From Acidobacteriota bacterium (GTDB lineage: Bacteria; Acidobacteriota; Blastocatellia; Pyrinomonadales; Pyrinomonadaceae), in contig JAHBSK010000008.1 of NCBI GenBank assembly GCA_019639175.1, positions 1-64,000 on the forward strand: 64,000 bases of DNA, in the 5' to 3' direction. Below the pieces are notes generated by a model that saw only the letters and a list, made by a program, of their open reading frames with translations, searched no databases and was not told where the DNA came from. Position 1 is the stretch's first letter; each line of letters opens with the position of its first letter. Positions 27,389 through 36,130 of this stretch are shown one piece after another. Made by a program: the position numbers and the translations under genes.

Positions 27389-29806
27389 ATGCGTCCACGA
27401 GAACTTTTTGAATCTCTCTATAACTGTCCGAATGAAGCGGCCGTTGACCAATTGATAGAAAGAAACCCCCACGCTTTTGCCAATGACCGGTGGTATCCTT
27501 ACGGGGGTACTGAAGGAACATTCGGAGTTATCGAGAATCAACAAGCAAGCCCAATTCCTGCGTTGGTTGAAAAGATCACCAATTCTATCGATGCGGTCCT
27601 GATGCGACGGTGTCTTGAAAGCGGAATTGATCCGAAATCGCTTGGGGCACCAAGAACAATGGAAGATGCAGTCGCGCGGTTCTTCCCGGGTCATAAAAAT
27701 TGGGGCTTGCCCTCTTTTCGAAAGAAGCAGGCTGAGGATATACAAATTATTGCAGATGGCCCCAGGCTCGATACTTCGCTGATCATTTATGACAACGGAG
27801 AAGGTCAGTGTCCCGACGATTTCGAAACGACATTCCTTTCGTTGCTTCGAGGAAATAAACAGGAGATACCGTTTGTTCAGGGAAAGTACAACATGGGAGG
27901 AAGCGGAGTCCTTATCTTCTGCGGCAAGAAACGCTATCAGCTGATCGGTTCCAAAAGGTTTGATGGCAAGAGCGAGTTCGGCTTTACCTTAATTCGAAAA
28001 CACCCTTTGTCTGATGAGGAGAAAAGTACGCGTAAGAACACATGGTACGAATTTCTAAAAATCGACGGCAAGATCCCTCGCTTCGACTTTGGTGAGATTG
28101 ACCTTGGTGTCTTCAACCGAAATTTCACCTCCGGTACGATCATCAAGCTTTATTCTTATGATCTTCCATCGGGCTCACGCTCGGTCATATCACGCGATCT
28201 CAACCGCAGTTTGAATGAATATCTCTTCGAGCCTGCCTTGCCGATATATACGATCGACAAGAAGGAACGGTATCCGCAGGACAGGAATCTTCAGAGGGAG
28301 CTTTACGGACTCAAGCGCAGACTCGAAGAGGTCGGAGACAAGTATATCGAGAACAAGTCGTCGATCAGCGTCTCCGACGGGCATTCGGGTGAGATGAAGG
28401 TTCATTTCTACTTATTCAAACCTATAGTGGAAGGCAAATCCGTAAAGGACAGCCGGTCCACCATTCGACAGGAATTTTTTCTTAACAATATGTCCGTATT
28501 GTTCTCGCTCAACGGACAAGTCCATGGCGATTACACCTCCGAGTTCATTACGCGAAGTCTAAAATATCCGCTTTTTAAGGATTATCTGCTGATTCACGTG
28601 GATTGTACTAACCTAAATTACGACGTCCGCAACGAGCTTTTTATGGCTTCGAGGGATCGGATAAAAGGCGGAGAAGAATCCCGCCGGATTCGCGAAAAGC
28701 TTGCAGAGTCCTTGAGAAAAAGCGTTCTCGACGAATGGTATAAAAAACGCAAGGATTCGATCTCGGTGACTACGGGCGAATCGGATGATCTGTTGAAATC
28801 CTTCACTAAGAACCTGCCTCTGAATTCCGACCTGATGCAGCTTTTGAACCAGAGCTTCAAGCTTGCCGAACGCCGTCCGAGACCGGAGCAAGACCGACAA
28901 GGTTCTAATCAAAAGAGAAAGCAAACTTCAAAGGAAACCTTCAAACCACAAAGATTTCCGTCGTTCCTTCGTCTCGAAAAGAAAAATGACGGCGAAACTC
29001 CGGTTGCTCAGATTCCGGTGGGAAGTGAGCGCACTTTGCGTTTCCTGACTGATGTCGAGAATGAATATTTAGATAGGGTCGAAGAACCCGGAAATCTCCG
29101 CGTCGAACTGCTCGGGCTTGGTAAAAATGATACTACTGGCGGAAGCGCGGCGGGACAGCCGAAAAAGATCGAAGATGTTTTCAACGTGGTCAAAACAAGT
29201 CCGCACGAGGGAGTAATCAAGATCGTCTTAAATCCAACAAAAGAGATACAGGTCGGAAATACGGCAGAAGTAAAAGTAACTTTGTCTGGAACGGGAGAAG
29301 ATTTCAGCGAAGTGTTCTTCGTTCAAGTAAGCGAGCGGGAGAAGAAAGAGTCGCAAAACGTACCGGCAAGCATCGAGGAACCTATTGGCTTGCCAGAATG
29401 TATTCGTGTTTACGAAGCTGACAAGGAAGGAGCTATGAGCTGGGGGGATCTTGAGACCAACGGTATTGAATTCGATTACGATGTGATCATGCACCCGTTT
29501 GCTGAAAACGAGAGACTCGAAAAAATATATGTGAACATGGATAGCTCTGTTCTGAAAAACTACAGATCGAAGCTCAAAGGAGGTACCGAGCAGTATGAGA
29601 TAGCAGATAAAAAATACGTTTCGGCTGTCTACTTTCATACTCTGTTTCTCTACACGATCACAAAGAGCAGAAAATACAGTTTGCTGCAAGGAAAATCGGA
29701 CGAACCTCGCGATCTATCTGAGTTTTTAAAGGATCTTTTCCAGAATCACTATGCATCATTCTTACTTAATTTCGGACTCGATCAATTAATCGAGAGTCTG
29801 GACTAG
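27389..29806 (+). CDS. GHKL-type ATPase associated with the defence operon
   Basis: The protein has 805 residues. The N-terminal ATPase shows the Bergerat fold: E61, N65 and D68 in LVEKITNSIDAV (N box), YDNGEGQ at about 134-140 (G1 box) and GKYNMGGSG at about 172-180 (G2). This places it with the Hsp90/MutL/MORC-like superfamily, not with histidine kinases, since no H-box or TM is seen. A middle domain (residues about 260-450) resembles the transducer of such ATPases. The C-terminal third has a Lys/Arg/Gln-rich linker and a beta-rich domain I do not recognise. It is divergent from sspB and shares its promoter region, so it is probably part of the same defence island with an unknown role. Confidence 0.75.
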   Translation: MRPRELFESLYNCPNEAAVDQLIERNPHAFANDRWYPYGGTEGTFGVIENQQASPIPALVEKITNSIDAVLMRRCLESGIDPKSLGAPRTMEDAVARFFPGHKNWGLPSFRKKQAEDIQIIADGPRLDTSLIIYDNGEGQCPDDFETTFLSLLRGNKQEIPFVQGKYNMGGSGVLIFCGKKRYQLIGSKRFDGKSEFGFTLIRKHPLSDEEKSTRKNTWYEFLKIDGKIPRFDFGEIDLGVFNRNFTSGTIIKLYSYDLPSGSRSVISRDLNRSLNEYLFEPALPIYTIDKKERYPQDRNLQRELYGLKRRLEEVGDKYIENKSSISVSDGHSGEMKVHFYLFKPIVEGKSVKDSRSTIRQEFFLNNMSVLFSLNGQVHGDYTSEFITRSLKYPLFKDYLLIHVDCTNLNYDVRNELFMASRDRIKGGEESRRIREKLAESLRKSVLDEWYKKRKDSISVTTGESDDLLKSFTKNLPLNSDLMQLLNQSFKLAERRPRPEQDRQGSNQKRKQTSKETFKPQRFPSFLRLEKKNDGETPVAQIPVGSERTLRFLTDVENEYLDRVEEPGNLRVELLGLGKNDTTGGSAAGQPKKIEDVFNVVKTSPHEGVIKIVLNPTKEIQVGNTAEVKVTLSGTGEDFSEVFFVQVSEREKKESQNVPASIEEPIGLPECIRVYEADKEGAMSWGDLETNGIEFDYDVIMHPFAENERLEKIYVNMDSSVLKNYRSKLKGGTEQYEIADKKYVSAVYFHTLFLYTITKSRKYSLLQGKSDEPRDLSEFLKDLFQNHYASFLLNFGLDQLIESLD

Positions 29807-29859
29807 GTTTTGTCGCCCTGTCTCAGTTAGCCGGAATGACGAACGTCAATACTTGATAT

Positions 29860-30882
29860 CTAGAGCCATATCAAAGGGGGTCTTTTATACAGCGGAACAC
29901 GATTGCGTATCCAATTCTTAAGTGTTTGTAAATGAGCCTTAAGATCAGCTTTTATATAGCTGTCAATTATCGAACGGCATTCCGGGAGCATATAGTCATT
30001 GTAGTCACCGTAGAAGCTCCAGCAAGAATCTATCTCTCGACCTTCCTCACCGTTTTCGTCGACCTCGAATATTTTGTAGCCATATATCTGACCGGTTGCC
30101 CATTCATCCCACATCTTTAGCTCGGCTCGCAGCATCTCACGTCCCCGATCAGCCATGACCTCGGTGATGTCGTCCGGATGCAGCTCTAAGGCATGTGCGG
30201 GTTTGCGAACGGCTCGGATATAACCATTATTAAAATCGACAACCAGAGATCCGTTCCGCTTCACTCTTATCACTTTGCCCCAGTCGTGTTTCCCACTCCG
30301 GTCTTTTGGCCCTCGTTTTGCGGCTTTGACGTGATCTCCCTTGCGAGGCTTACGATTCCTGTCTGTCGAGAAAAGTTCCTGTTCGTTATAACCGGTTTCA
30401 CTTCGGAGGCGATCTTTTGTGACGTAAAGAAACCCGACATGACCGGAATCCCAACCCGCAGGGTCTATGGCGTGCGGTCCTGTGCCTTCGTAAAACGTGT
30501 ATCCGCCTTGATCGTATAAGCCCACGGGGATTAAGATCGTATTCTTATAGGCAAGTTCAACTATCTTCTCTTGAATGGCTTCCAAGTCATACCATCGACC
30601 CCGATATTTCCAGCGGTCCTCACAAACAGTCCAGCCATGCTCATTTATTCGCTCGAATTGCTGAAGATCGTCGATAGAAACACCCGCAACATCTTCAAAG
30701 AAATTAAAGAGAGTTTCATATTTATCTCTTCCATCGACATCCCAATGATAGCGGCGATGCCAATGAACGAATGTTGAAAGCATATCGCAAAAGTCATTGG
30801 GCTTTTCCGCATCGAAGTCGTAATGCACTTCTATCCTGTAGCCTCGGTAGTCCTCGGCCTCAACAAATGTGTGGCTGGTCAT
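29860..30882 (-). CDS. Phage/ICE-type hypothetical protein
   Basis: From Met at 30882 (MTSHTFVEAEDYRGYRIEV) the protein has 340 residues; the frame extends to 30981. Blocks such as ILIPVGLYDQGGYTFYEG, VGFLYVTKDRLRSETGY, and a C-terminal KMWDEWATGQIYGYKIFE with a WSFYGDY motif are typical of a family found on phages, plasmids and integrative elements, of unknown function. A basic central region (KPRKGDHVKAAKRGPKDRSGK) splits the conserved parts and may be an inserted KOW-like module. It lies between the defence genes and the integrase, which supports the mobile nature of this region. Confidence 0.6.
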   Translation of the reverse strand: MTSHTFVEAEDYRGYRIEVHYDFDAEKPNDFCDMLSTFVHWHRRYHWDVDGRDKYETLFNFFEDVAGVSIDDLQQFERINEHGWTVCEDRWKYRGRWYDLEAIQEKIVELAYKNTILIPVGLYDQGGYTFYEGTGPHAIDPAGWDSGHVGFLYVTKDRLRSETGYNEQELFSTDRNRKPRKGDHVKAAKRGPKDRSGKHDWGKVIRVKRNGSLVVDFNNGYIRAVRKPAHALELHPDDITEVMADRGREMLRAELKMWDEWATGQIYGYKIFEVDENGEEGREIDSCWSFYGDYNDYMLPECRSIIDSYIKADLKAHLQTLKNWIRNRVPLYKRPPLIWL

Positions 30883-31070
30883 AGCTTTATATTCGGTTGA
30901 AGAGTCTGAAAGAAGGTTCGTACCGATGTTCAAGCAATCGTCAAACTTACAGGACAGAGATTCCCGACAAATTCGGTACAATTTTCACTTGCCACAGAGC
31001 GCTTAACCTACGGATACTAGCGATCAAAACCCCGATGAAACGCTTGTTGCGGCAGACGACGCATTTTTAT

Positions 31071-31286
31071 TTAGTCATCACCGTAATCTCGATACTCCTG
31101 TAGAGTTATCTGCATAGGAAGAATGTTCTTCACGTTAAGCCTCTTGAACTGTGGATCGGTCAAGATGTTGCGGATAGCGTCGCGCGCGGCTCGATCAAGG
31201 TTTGATCCCTCGCCGTGCTTAACGATAAAAGCCTTGTGCGCCGGCCTCATATGTTCGACTTTTGCGGTCGCTGTTATTTTGATCAT
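31071..31286 (-). CDS. Small hypothetical protein
   Basis: This 71-residue ORF (MIKITATAKVEHMRPAHKAF) has a mixed alpha/beta character and no motif I recognise. It lies just upstream of the phage/ICE-type gene and in the same direction, as in many accessory modules of this kind. A weak AGGTTGG precedes the start. Function unknown. Confidence 0.5.
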   Translation of the reverse strand: MIKITATAKVEHMRPAHKAFIVKHGEGSNLDRAARDAIRNILTDPQFKRLNVKNILPMQITLQEYRDYGDD

Positions 31287-31596
31287 ATCGCCAACCTAAA
31301 ACATATTATTTCCAGTATCGATATCGAGGAAGCCCCGATGCTCTAAGGGATTTCCTGCCCTCGTCATGCTGCCCGCAGCTAAATTGTTCCGATGATACTA
31401 GAGCATAGAACCGAAGCATTTCAGTCAATAAATTACTTGTTTCCACCGCTTTCACGTCAGACGCAAGAGATACTCGCTAACCAATTGCTTCTAGCGCCAC
31501 GGCGATTTTCCATACTTAAGAAAATGCTCGAACTTAAGAAGTTACATGAAGTTAGAAAGTAACTCCTTCAAATCCCTTGGATTGGAATGCAATTCC
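31287..31596. other. Intergenic region inside the element
   Basis: About 310 bases separate the small ORF from the integrase stop. It is AT-rich, and I see no gene, RNA or clear terminator. Confidence 0.4.
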
Positions 31597-32730
31597 TTAT
31601 GGAGAACTACTCTCAATCCGGACTGAATTTCCACCCGCCTTCTCAATTCCGAGAGTCTCACTCTTCGAGTTATCAAGTTGTTTTACTGCTTCAAGCATTA
31701 GATCGGCATCTGTTTCAGCATAGATGTTTGTGATGCTCATATCCGAGTGAGCGAACAGGTTCTGAACAATTAGAGGGTTTGTATTCCTCCGAATAAGTTC
31801 GCTTGCAAAGTAGGTTCGCAGGTCGTGAAAATGATAGTTCTCTTCTCGTGTTCCGCCCGGCTTGTTGATCTTGGCTCGGATCAGGACAGCATTCCAGCGT
31901 TTGCGAAAATCGGTTATTGGAAACGGCAATTGCTTATCAGCGATCATGTCTCGTAAAACCGACGTAGCAGTAGCATTGATGGGAACAGATCGCGGAGGTC
32001 TTCCTTTTGAACCAATCACCCAAACTCGCTGATTCTCAAAATCAATGACGTTCTCGTCCAAGGCCAACAGTTGCCCGCGCCTCAAAGGCATATTTACCGC
32101 TAACTGCACAAGGCGGTAAAGCAGCTGATCCGATTCGAGTTCCTTCCATAGAGCTTCTTTCTGCTCAGCAGTCAGTAGTCGTTTTCGCGGCGGCGGCTCG
32201 GGAAGGGCCTTAACATACTGCATCGGATTCCTATCAAGAATTCCTTCTTCGCAAGCGAGGCTGAAAATCTTCGACAAAGTGGACATGATCCGGTTGACGG
32301 ATGACGGGGACAGCGAGCTCTTCTTTTTTCGCTGGTTCTTCCCAGATTGCAATTTCGATCTGCAATCACGGCAGTTCTGGGGTGTAATCGTGTGCAATGG
32401 TTGGCTTTTGAAGTGTTTCAAAAGTAGTTTGATGTATAGGTTTTTGGCTCCCTTGTTCACGTTGTTTTGTTCGACATATTTTCGATATGTCGATTCAACG
32501 AAGTCCGTAAAGGTAGTTGTCGTGTCCGTTATACCGTAGGATTTATCGAACAATTGCTTTACTAGCTGCCTTTCGGCTAGTTCAGCTTCTTCGCGGGTAC
32601 GAGCCTCCGGGATTACCTGGTGAATAGTCTTATGCGATTTGACCCGTCGATACACCCACCACCGAGCTTTTGAATAGGCTGGATGTTTCGAGTTTATTTT
32701 TTTGCCGTTATATTTCTTAAAAACTGCCAT
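31597..32730 (-). CDS. int: Tyrosine recombinase (phage-type integrase)
   Basis: The protein has 377 residues. The N-terminal part is a SAM-like core-binding domain (residues about 70-165) and the C-terminal part the catalytic domain. Visible catalytic blocks are the first Arg in NMPLRRGQLLALDE, HFHDLRTYFAS (H-x-x-R) and a final LFAHSDMSITNIYA with H and Tyr nucleophile. Such integrases usually insert elements at the 3' end of a tRNA gene. Here the tRNA-Pro(GGG) 3' end lies about 530 bp away on the same strand, with an excisionase-like gene between. The gene probably mobilises the defence island at 19-33 kb. Confidence 0.9.
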   Translation of the reverse strand: MAVFKKYNGKKINSKHPAYSKARWWVYRRVKSHKTIHQVIPEARTREEAELAERQLVKQLFDKSYGITDTTTTFTDFVESTYRKYVEQNNVNKGAKNLYIKLLLKHFKSQPLHTITPQNCRDCRSKLQSGKNQRKKKSSLSPSSVNRIMSTLSKIFSLACEEGILDRNPMQYVKALPEPPPRKRLLTAEQKEALWKELESDQLLYRLVQLAVNMPLRRGQLLALDENVIDFENQRVWVIGSKGRPPRSVPINATATSVLRDMIADKQLPFPITDFRKRWNAVLIRAKINKPGGTREENYHFHDLRTYFASELIRRNTNPLIVQNLFAHSDMSITNIYAETDADLMLEAVKQLDNSKSETLGIEKAGGNSVRIESSSP

Positions 32731-32734
32731 AACC

Positions 32735-32989
32735 TTATGAGTTTGCTAACCAGGCATCAACCTCGGTCCTGTTGAAAGTCGGCCGACCGACTCCGTGAAA
32801 AGGAAGGCCGTTTTCCCTCATCCATCGATTGATCGTTGCACTGGATTTCTTCAGATACTTTGCTACCTCCGCCTTTGTCATGATCTCGGGCGGCTGAGAA
32901 GAATGGATCGCCTTCTCTATCGCCCCCGCCACTGATGTGTCGATCAGTCGAATCAATTCGGATTTTTCAATAGTGATAATTTCAACCAT
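32735..32989 (-). CDS. Excisionase-like helix-turn-helix protein
   Basis: From Met at 32989 (MVEIITIEKSELIRLID) the protein has 84 residues; an extension to 33100 is unlikely because it lies in non-conserved sequence. The C-terminal half, MTKAEVAKYLKKSSATINRWMRENGLPFHGVGRPTFNRTEVDAWL (positions about 40-84, not all written as motif), is the MerR-like excisionase/HTH_17 fold. It ends 4 bp before the integrase start and is coupled to it. It likely sets integration versus excision and binds near the attachment site. Confidence 0.8.
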   Translation of the reverse strand: MVEIITIEKSELIRLIDTSVAGAIEKAIHSSQPPEIMTKAEVAKYLKKSSATINRWMRENGLPFHGVGRPTFNRTEVDAWLANS

Positions 32990-33259
32990 GTCTGGTACCC
33001 CCGAATTCCCGAATTGGCAAAGTATGTGCCTCAACCTTTTAAGGCCCAAAAACGCCTTAAAAAGCCACGAAAAGTTGAAAAATGGTGCAAGATGCGACAC
33101 ATTTTTGAACCACCAAAGCGTTTCTGAACCAGTATGAAATTAGCGATGAATTGTTGAGAGTTTTGAGCGGAAAAAAGATGACGAAATAAAAACTGCAACC
33201 AACCTGCAACCAAGTCGCAAAATGGGGCTTCCGAAATTCATCGAAAGCCCTATTTTTAT

Positions 33260-33336
33260 TGGTCGGGACGGCGAGATTTGAACTCACGACCTCTCGCACC
33301 CCAAGCGAACGCGCTACCAGACTGCGCTACGTCCCG
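33260..33336 (-). tRNA. tRNA-Pro(GGG), probable attachment site
   Basis: On the minus strand the acceptor CGGGACG pairs with CGTCCCG, the anticodon loop is TTGGGGT (anticodon GGG), the T-loop is TTCAAAT, A73 is followed by CCA. The 3' end faces the integrase and excisionase genes, the standard position of an attB site in a tRNA gene. I found no second copy of its 3' end at the other border within the window. Confidence 0.9.
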
Positions 33337-33371
33337 TTAAACTGTTTTTTAGATTAGATTTGAAGCCGCGA

Positions 33372-33545
33372 ATTGTCAAACGCCTTTGGCAGCAAGGGAC
33401 ATGGTCGGATAGGCTGTCGCGTCCGGGACTCAGCAGATCAGGAGTTTGCGAGAGTGGTATTGTCAAACGCCTTTGGCCGCAAGGGACACGGTCGGATAGG
33501 TTATCGCGTCCGGAGCTTAGCAGATCAGGAGTTCGCGAGAATGGT
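33372..33545. repeat. Tandem 87-bp direct repeat, two copies
   Basis: Copies at 33372-33458 and 33459-33545 begin ATTGTCAAACGCCTTTGG and are about 90 percent identical. The period is a multiple of three; several differences between the copies are silent in one plus frame (repeat containing KGHGRIG), but two other frames are also open. It lies between tRNA-Pro and the MerR gene. Origin unknown; it may be a remnant of a coding tandem repeat or an intergenic repeat family. Confidence 0.85.
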
Positions 33546-33577
33546 GAGGTCGCAAATTATCATCTGATAAAGCGTCA

Positions 33578-34075
33578 TCAGCCTTCTCGTTTGGAGTTCA
33601 GCATTTCGCGCAGTTCCATCAGATGAGTGGTCAGTTGGCGTATCGCATCTATCTTTTCCGGGCCAAGTTCTCCCGATTCATTTCGTGAAGAAGGCTGCGG
33701 AGCAAAAGAGGCCTCATCCAGATCAATGGCCTCATCAAAAAGCCCGGGTTCATGGTCGTTCTCTTTCAGCCCGGCGGGTTCAGGATGTACTATCTTCAGC
33801 TTTGGGCCTTCGGGCCGGACATCGGCCTGAAGTTTCTTTCTGGCACCGGCAATGGTGAACATCTCATCATAAAGAAGTTCCTTGATCCTGAAAGCTATCT
33901 CGACATCGCGGCGGCGATAACTTCTTTGGCCGGAGCGATTCTTTTGCGGGGACAACTGAGGAAACTCCGTTTCCCAGTATCTGAGAACGTGGGCCTGGAC
34001 GCCGACAAGGTCACAGACCTCGCCGATCTTAAAGTAAATTTTCTCAGGTATTGCTATAGCAGGTTGTGCCATCAT
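33578..34075 (-). CDS. MerR family transcriptional regulator
   Basis: The protein has 165 residues. Residues about 12-80 form a MerR-type winged helix ([27 protein letters not shown]) with the usual [13 protein letters not shown] wing. After it come a helical stretch and an acidic linker, with no Cys cluster for metal binding. Proteins of this type occur near the rpoZ or ihf region in many bacteria and are poorly characterised. It is divergent from thiL across 79 bp, so it may regulate that interval, although nothing directly shows this. Confidence 0.85.
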   Translation of the reverse strand: MMAQPAIAIPEKIYFKIGEVCDLVGVQAHVLRYWETEFPQLSPQKNRSGQRSYRRRDVEIAFRIKELLYDEMFTIAGARKKLQADVRPEGPKLKIVHPEPAGLKENDHEPGLFDEAIDLDEASFAPQPSSRNESGELGPEKIDAIRQLTTHLMELREMLNSKREG

Positions 34076-34154
34076 TCTCCGATATATGTTAAAGTCGTTT
34101 TAGAGCTATTCCGCCGTTATTGTATGTATTTATTAAACTTGTGTCAATGTTTAC

Positions 34155-35108
34155 ATGATGCGTTCTGAATTTGAGTTCATCCAACACATTAAGAAAAAAT
34201 ATGCATTAAAGCATATCGGAGATGACTGTGCCGTCCTTCCAAAAGACGACAAGACCGATATGGTCATCACCGCCGATCTGCTGGTTGAGGACATAGATTT
34301 TCGGCTTGATTGGACGACCGCTAAGTTCCTTGGACACAAGGCTTTAGCTGTCTCTCTTTCAGACATTGCCGCAATGGGAGCGACGCCGAAATGGGCAATG
34401 CTTTCTATTGGTGTGCCGGAAAAGCTGTGGAACAGCGATTTTCTTGATGAATTTTACGAAGGCTGGCACGATCTTGCAAAAGAATTTGGCGTTGAGCTGA
34501 TCGGCGGCGACATTTCCCGCGTTCTCGACAAAATTGTAATAGATTCGGTTCTCAGCGGTGAAGTCCCTAAAGGAAAAGCCATCTTAAGATCAGTGGCAAA
34601 ACCCGGTGACGCTATCTATGTCTCAGGTGAACTTGGTGGAGCGGCTGCCGGTTTGGAATTGCTTAAAAATGGGTTGCGAAATTCTGAAAAATTAAACTCA
34701 GCCGAGCTAAAATTGATCCGCGCTCAGCTTGCACCGACTCCTAAAAAAGGTTTTGTTTTTCAAACATTCGGTGTTGCCGCAATGATCGATCTCAGTGACG
34801 GTCTTTCATCTGATCTTGCTCATATTTGCTCAGCCAGTGGTATTGGGGCCAAGATCTTCTCCGAAACGCTTCCGATCAACTCAAATTTTGGTTCGTTAGA
34901 TCTTTCATCTGAAAAGAAACTTGATCTTGTCCTCAACGGAGGAGAAGATTTCGAGCTTCTTTTTACCGTTGACGAAAAAAAAATTTCGCCTGAATTTTTG
35001 ACCGAATTCCATCGCATTGGTGAAGCCACTGCAAATGTTGGTATCATTGAGCTTATCAATGCCGGCGAAACTGTTGTTCTGGAGCCGAAAGGCTACCGGC
35101 ATTTTTGA
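34155..35108 (+). CDS. thiL: Thiamine-monophosphate kinase
   Basis: The protein has 317 residues, close to the usual family length. ThiL phosphorylates thiamine monophosphate to thiamine pyrophosphate, the last step of cofactor synthesis. Conserved blocks are IGDDCAVLP at the N-terminus, TADLLVEDIDF, the KALAVSLSDIAAMGATP nucleotide-binding region, GGDISR, YVSGELGGAAAG, MIDLSDGLSSDL and NGGEDFELLFTV. All metal-binding Asp positions seem present. The start Met has a second Met directly after, either of which may be used. Confidence 0.95.
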   Translation: MMRSEFEFIQHIKKKYALKHIGDDCAVLPKDDKTDMVITADLLVEDIDFRLDWTTAKFLGHKALAVSLSDIAAMGATPKWAMLSIGVPEKLWNSDFLDEFYEGWHDLAKEFGVELIGGDISRVLDKIVIDSVLSGEVPKGKAILRSVAKPGDAIYVSGELGGAAAGLELLKNGLRNSEKLNSAELKLIRAQLAPTPKKGFVFQTFGVAAMIDLSDGLSSDLAHICSASGIGAKIFSETLPINSNFGSLDLSSEKKLDLVLNGGEDFELLFTVDEKKISPEFLTEFHRIGEATANVGIIELINAGETVVLEPKGYRHF

Positions 35109-35147
35109 CCTTTTCACACTGCTTTCAAAAAAATTTTCAAAAAAAGC

Positions 35148-35177
35148 TTGACAAGCATTTTTCGGTCGTGCTACAAC
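35148..35177 (+). promoter_or_regulatory. Strong promoter for the tRNA array
   Basis: TTGACA (35148-35153) and TACAAC (35172-35177) are separated by 18 bp, just after thiL. No other convincing promoter precedes the first tRNA at 35586, so the array may be transcribed from here. Confidence 0.65.
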
Positions 35178-35585
35178 TTTCAACCGTTGCATAAATTTGC
35201 AGCGAAAAATTTTTTGCATTACGAACTCGAAAGCCGAGGCTTTCATGTTCGGAGGAAATTATGATTCGAAGTTCGATACATACAACGAGAATGTTCACAG
35301 GCTTACGGGCGGGCGTCAATATGCGTCTAGGCACGGCTTGGAATGCACTCGTATGTTCAAGCCTCGATCAAAGCCAATTTGAAGCAAAACCGAACGGGTT
35401 TGTCCGTTTGGAAAGAAAGATCTGATTCAGCGGGAGCGGCGTTCCCGCTCCCGAAACATCGAAAGTAAGGCGAGATACCTCGCCAAGAGAAGTTTTTAGG
35501 AGCGGTTACGTCCGGGATATTGGAAGCCCGAAGGTAGCCGCTCCTATTACTTTTGATGTTTGACAACTGAATAGCCGTATTTTAT
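35178..35585 (+). promoter_or_regulatory. Structured 400-nt leader before the tRNA array
   Basis: Three perfect or near-perfect hairpins lie in a row: CGGGAGCGG / CCCGCTCCCG (35431-35453), GGCGAG / CTCGCC (35469-35484) and AGGAGCGG / CCGCTCCT (35498-35545, with a long loop). A T-run follows the second, and a shorter one follows the third. The first and third share related arms (GGAGCGG and CCGCTCC), so alternative pairing is possible. This could be a terminator/antiterminator switch or a processed leader. No gene is seen in it. Confidence 0.5.
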
Positions 35586-35670
35586 GCATCGGCCGCCTGT
35601 TGGAGAAGGCAGGCAGTCTGTAAAACTGTCGCTCGTCGAAGCTCAGAAGGTTCGAATCCTTCCCGGTGCA
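35586..35670 (+). tRNA. tRNA-Tyr(GTA)
   Basis: Acceptor GCATCGG pairs with CCGGTGC, the anticodon loop is CTGTAAA and a long variable arm of class II is present. CCA is not encoded. Position 8 is C instead of the near-universal T. It is the first tRNA of the array, and a Cys-anticodon tRNA at 36131 is clearly related to it. Confidence 0.9.
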
Positions 35671-35683
35671 TTTTTTTCAATTC

Positions 35684-35760
35684 GCATCAATAGCTCAAAT
35701 TGGCAGAGCAAACGGTCGATAACCGTTAGGTTTCAGGTTCAAGCCCTGGTCGATGCACCA
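35684..35760 (+). tRNA. tRNA-Ile(GAT)
   Basis: Anticodon stem AACGG/CCGTT encloses loop TCGATAA. The acceptor GCATCAA/TCGATGC has one A-C mismatch at pair 6. CCA is encoded. Confidence 0.85.
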
Positions 35761-35764
35761 TATT

Positions 35765-35841
35765 GGGGATGTAGATCTAATTGGCAGAGCGGAACATTTG
35801 CACTGTTCAGGCTGAGAGTTCGAATCTCTCCGTCTCCACCA
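35765..35841 (+). tRNA. tRNA-Ala(TGC)
   Basis: The anticodon loop is TTTGCAC in stem GAACA/TGTTC. The acceptor GGGGATG/CGTCTCC is closed by two G-T wobbles, one at pair 3. It carries A73 and encoded CCA. Confidence 0.88.
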
Positions 35842-35854
35842 AAGATCATTTCGC

Positions 35855-35941
35855 GGAAGGTTAGTCTAACTGGCAAGGCAGCGGTCTAGAAAACAGCCGG
35901 GCGCAAGTCCCATACAGGTTCGAGCCCTGTACCTTCCGCCA
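35855..35941 (+). tRNA. tRNA-Ser(AGA), unusual A34
   Basis: Acceptor GGAAGGT/ACCTTCC, G73, CCA and a long variable arm (GGGC-GCAA-GTCC) make this a Ser tRNA. The anticodon loop reads CTAGAAA, giving AGA, and the anticodon stem has one G-A mismatch. A34 in Ser tRNAs is rare in bacteria and would need deamination to inosine. Confidence 0.8.
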
Positions 35942-35947
35942 AGTTTC

Positions 35948-36033
35948 GGAAACGTGGCGAAACGGTAGCCGCTGTTGTTTGCTAAACAACCGGGAGCGAT
36001 CCCTTGCAGGTTGAAGTCCTGCCGTTTCCGCCA
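35948..36033 (+). tRNA. tRNA-Ser(GCT)
   Basis: Acceptor GGAAACG/CGTTTCC, G73 and CCA are present. The anticodon loop is TTGCTAA in stem GTTGT/ACAAC, and there is a long variable arm. Confidence 0.9.
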
Positions 36034-36040
36034 AACCACT

Positions 36041-36118
36041 GGAGGCGTAGCTCAACGGAATCAGAGCATCTCGCTACGAACGAGAAGGTTGAAGGTTCGA
36101 ATCCTTCCGTCTTCACCA
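36041..36118 (+). tRNA. tRNA-Arg(ACG)
   Basis: The anticodon loop is CTACGAA in stem TCTCG/CGAGA. The acceptor GGAGGCG/CGTCTTC has two G-T wobbles. It carries A73 and CCA. Confidence 0.9.
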
Positions 36119-36130
36119 AATTTTTTTCAT

